A stretch of DNA of 17,315 nucleotides, taken from VAZQ01 sp036498625. GTDB taxonomy: Bacteria > Pseudomonadota > Alphaproteobacteria > Rhizobiales > Xanthobacteraceae. Shown here piece by piece: positions 16,360-17,315 of this stretch. Position numbers and translations under genes: made by a program. Location: contig DASYFD010000292.1 of the NCBI GenBank assembly GCA_036498625.1, forward strand, positions 1 to 17,315, in the 5' to 3' direction. Position 1 is the stretch's first letter. Each line of letters starts with the position of its first letter. Below the pieces are notes generated by a model. It ran no database searches. It was not told the origin of the DNA and saw only the letters and a program-made list of their open reading frames with translations.

Positions 16360-17315
16360 ATGGTAAGCAAGTCCGTCGACCCGGCGACCCGCCTCGCGGC
16401 GCAGGCCGACCTGCGCAAGTGCCTGAAGGTGGCCGAAGAGATCGGTGAGATCGAGGTGATCGAAGGCGCCGACCCGCATCTCGAGATGGGCGCGCTCTAC
16501 GAGCTCAGCCTGCAGAAATCGATTCCCCCCATCCTCCTGTTCCGAAAGATCAAGGGATTCCCGGATGACTACCGGGTGGCGGTCAATGTGCGCTCCTCCA
16601 AGGTGCTCAACGAAGGGTTCGGGCTCGAGCTCGTGCAGGCCTACCGCAAGCACCGCCGCAAGAATACCGACCCGATCCCGCACGAGGTGGTGGGGCAGGG
16701 GCCGGTGCTTGAGAACGTGCTGATGGACAATCAAGTCGACATTCTCGCGTTCCCGGCCCCCAAGTGGCACGGCCACGACGGCGGCTCCTATATCGGCACC
16801 GAATGCATGGTGATCGCCAAGGACCCGGACAGCGATTGGGTCAATGCCGGCACCTATCGGGTCTCGGTGCGCGACAAGAAGACGCTGAGCATCTTCATCG
16901 AGCCCGGCAAGCACGCCGACACCATCCGCAAGAAATGGTGGGCGCGCGGCGAGCACTGCCCGATGGTGGTGACGGTCGGGCAGGCGCCGGCGCTCGGCGC
17001 CGCCGCGGCCTCAACCCAGGCCGAGAACGTTTGCGAGTTCGACACCGCGGGCGGCCGCATCGGGCGCGCCATCCGGGTGGTCAAGGGCCGCGTCACCGCA
17101 CTGCCGTTCCCCAACGACGCCGAGATCGTCTACGAGGGCTTCATGCCCTCGCCGCAGGAAGTATCCATGGTGGAGGGGCCGTTCGGCGAATGGCCGGGCT
17201 ATTACGCCTCGAGCGGGCCGGAGCCGGTGCTGCAGGTCAAGGCGATCTATCACCGCAACGATCCGATCCAGGTGGCGCAGCCGCCGGCGCGACCGATCTA
17301 TCCGGGCACCTATTT
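16360..17315 (+). CDS. UbiD-family prenyl-FMN decarboxylase (3' end cut off)
   Basis: The first 318 codons are visible; the gene runs off the window, and UbiD proteins are usually 440-520 aa. The family catalyses reversible decarboxylation of aromatic or unsaturated acids using prenylated FMN made by a UbiX partner. Family signatures: WHGHDGGSYIGTECMV near 136-151, NAGTYR with Asn162 and Arg167, and VEGPFGEWPGYY with Glu272 and Glu277. Arg167, Glu272 and Glu277 correspond in spacing to the Arg173-Glu277-Glu282 network of fungal Fdc1, so it looks active. The ATG at 16360 lies 30 nt after the Sel1 gene with only a weak GGA upstream. No ubiX is in the window. The substrate is unknown; the motif context differs from ubiquinone UbiD of E. 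coli, so a catabolic or other decarboxylase is more likely. Confidence 0.92.
   Translation, partial: MVSKSVDPATRLAAQADLRKCLKVAEEIGEIEVIEGADPHLEMGALYELSLQKSIPPILLFRKIKGFPDDYRVAVNVRSSKVLNEGFGLELVQAYRKHRRKNTDPIPHEVVGQGPVLENVLMDNQVDILAFPAPKWHGHDGGSYIGTECMVIAKDPDSDWVNAGTYRVSVRDKKTLSIFIEPGKHADTIRKKWWARGEHCPMVVTVGQAPALGAAAASTQAENVCEFDTAGGRIGRAIRVVKGRVTALPFPNDAEIVYEGFMPSPQEVSMVEGPFGEWPGYYASSGPEPVLQVKAIYHRNDPIQVAQPPARPIYPGTY

Overview
The window comes from a GC-rich alphaproteobacterium, most likely a Hyphomicrobiales member of the Bradyrhizobium/Xanthobacteraceae kind. The signs are a lon gene followed by tRNA-Val, an HU-family gene and tRNA-Asp, a Bug/TctC-type binding protein, a small secreted protein of a type common in Bradyrhizobium, and high GC with long antisense open frames. 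Names are assigned from motifs read by eye; no database search was possible.

Layout. (1) 161-2652: lon with a clean intrinsic terminator. (2) 2772-4204: a housekeeping block of tRNA-Val(UAC), an HU-family gene on the minus strand with an unusual repeat-bearing upstream region, and tRNA-Asp(GUC). (3) 4157-6204: a very small island in the 3' part of tRNA-Asp. It is bounded by perfect 67-bp direct repeats 1,981 bp apart, is lower in GC than its surroundings, and has no integrase. It carries an 88-aa conserved-looking hypothetical, a roughly 50-aa gene broken by one extra base, and a 343-aa putative lipoprotein. (4) 6578-9330: a small secreted protein, a secreted alpha/beta hydrolase with a Cys-Cys oxyanion motif, and a TctC solute-binding protein. 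(5) 9592-12317: a CHASE2-SpoIIE phosphatase and, 17 bp upstream, a small exported protein, probably one operon. (6) 12545-16329: an envelope block of an L,D-transpeptidase (minus) divergent from an M15-like peptidase and a Sel1-repeat protein (plus). (7) 16360 to the end: a UbiD-family decarboxylase cut by the window edge, with its active-site Arg/Glu/Glu in place.

How the genes fit together. Regions 1 and 2 are core functions (protein quality control, nucleoid, translation). The tRNA-Asp gene served as an integration site, and the island is the least explained part of the window. Regions 5 and 6 read as envelope sensing and peptidoglycan remodelling. The hydrolase, TctC and UbiD genes suggest use of organic or aromatic acids, but no pathway can be drawn from this window. 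Most notable are the integrase-less tRNA island with its unknown lipoprotein and frameshifted small gene, the transpeptidase with a second degenerate YkuD-like segment, and the phased A-tract repeats upstream of the HU gene.
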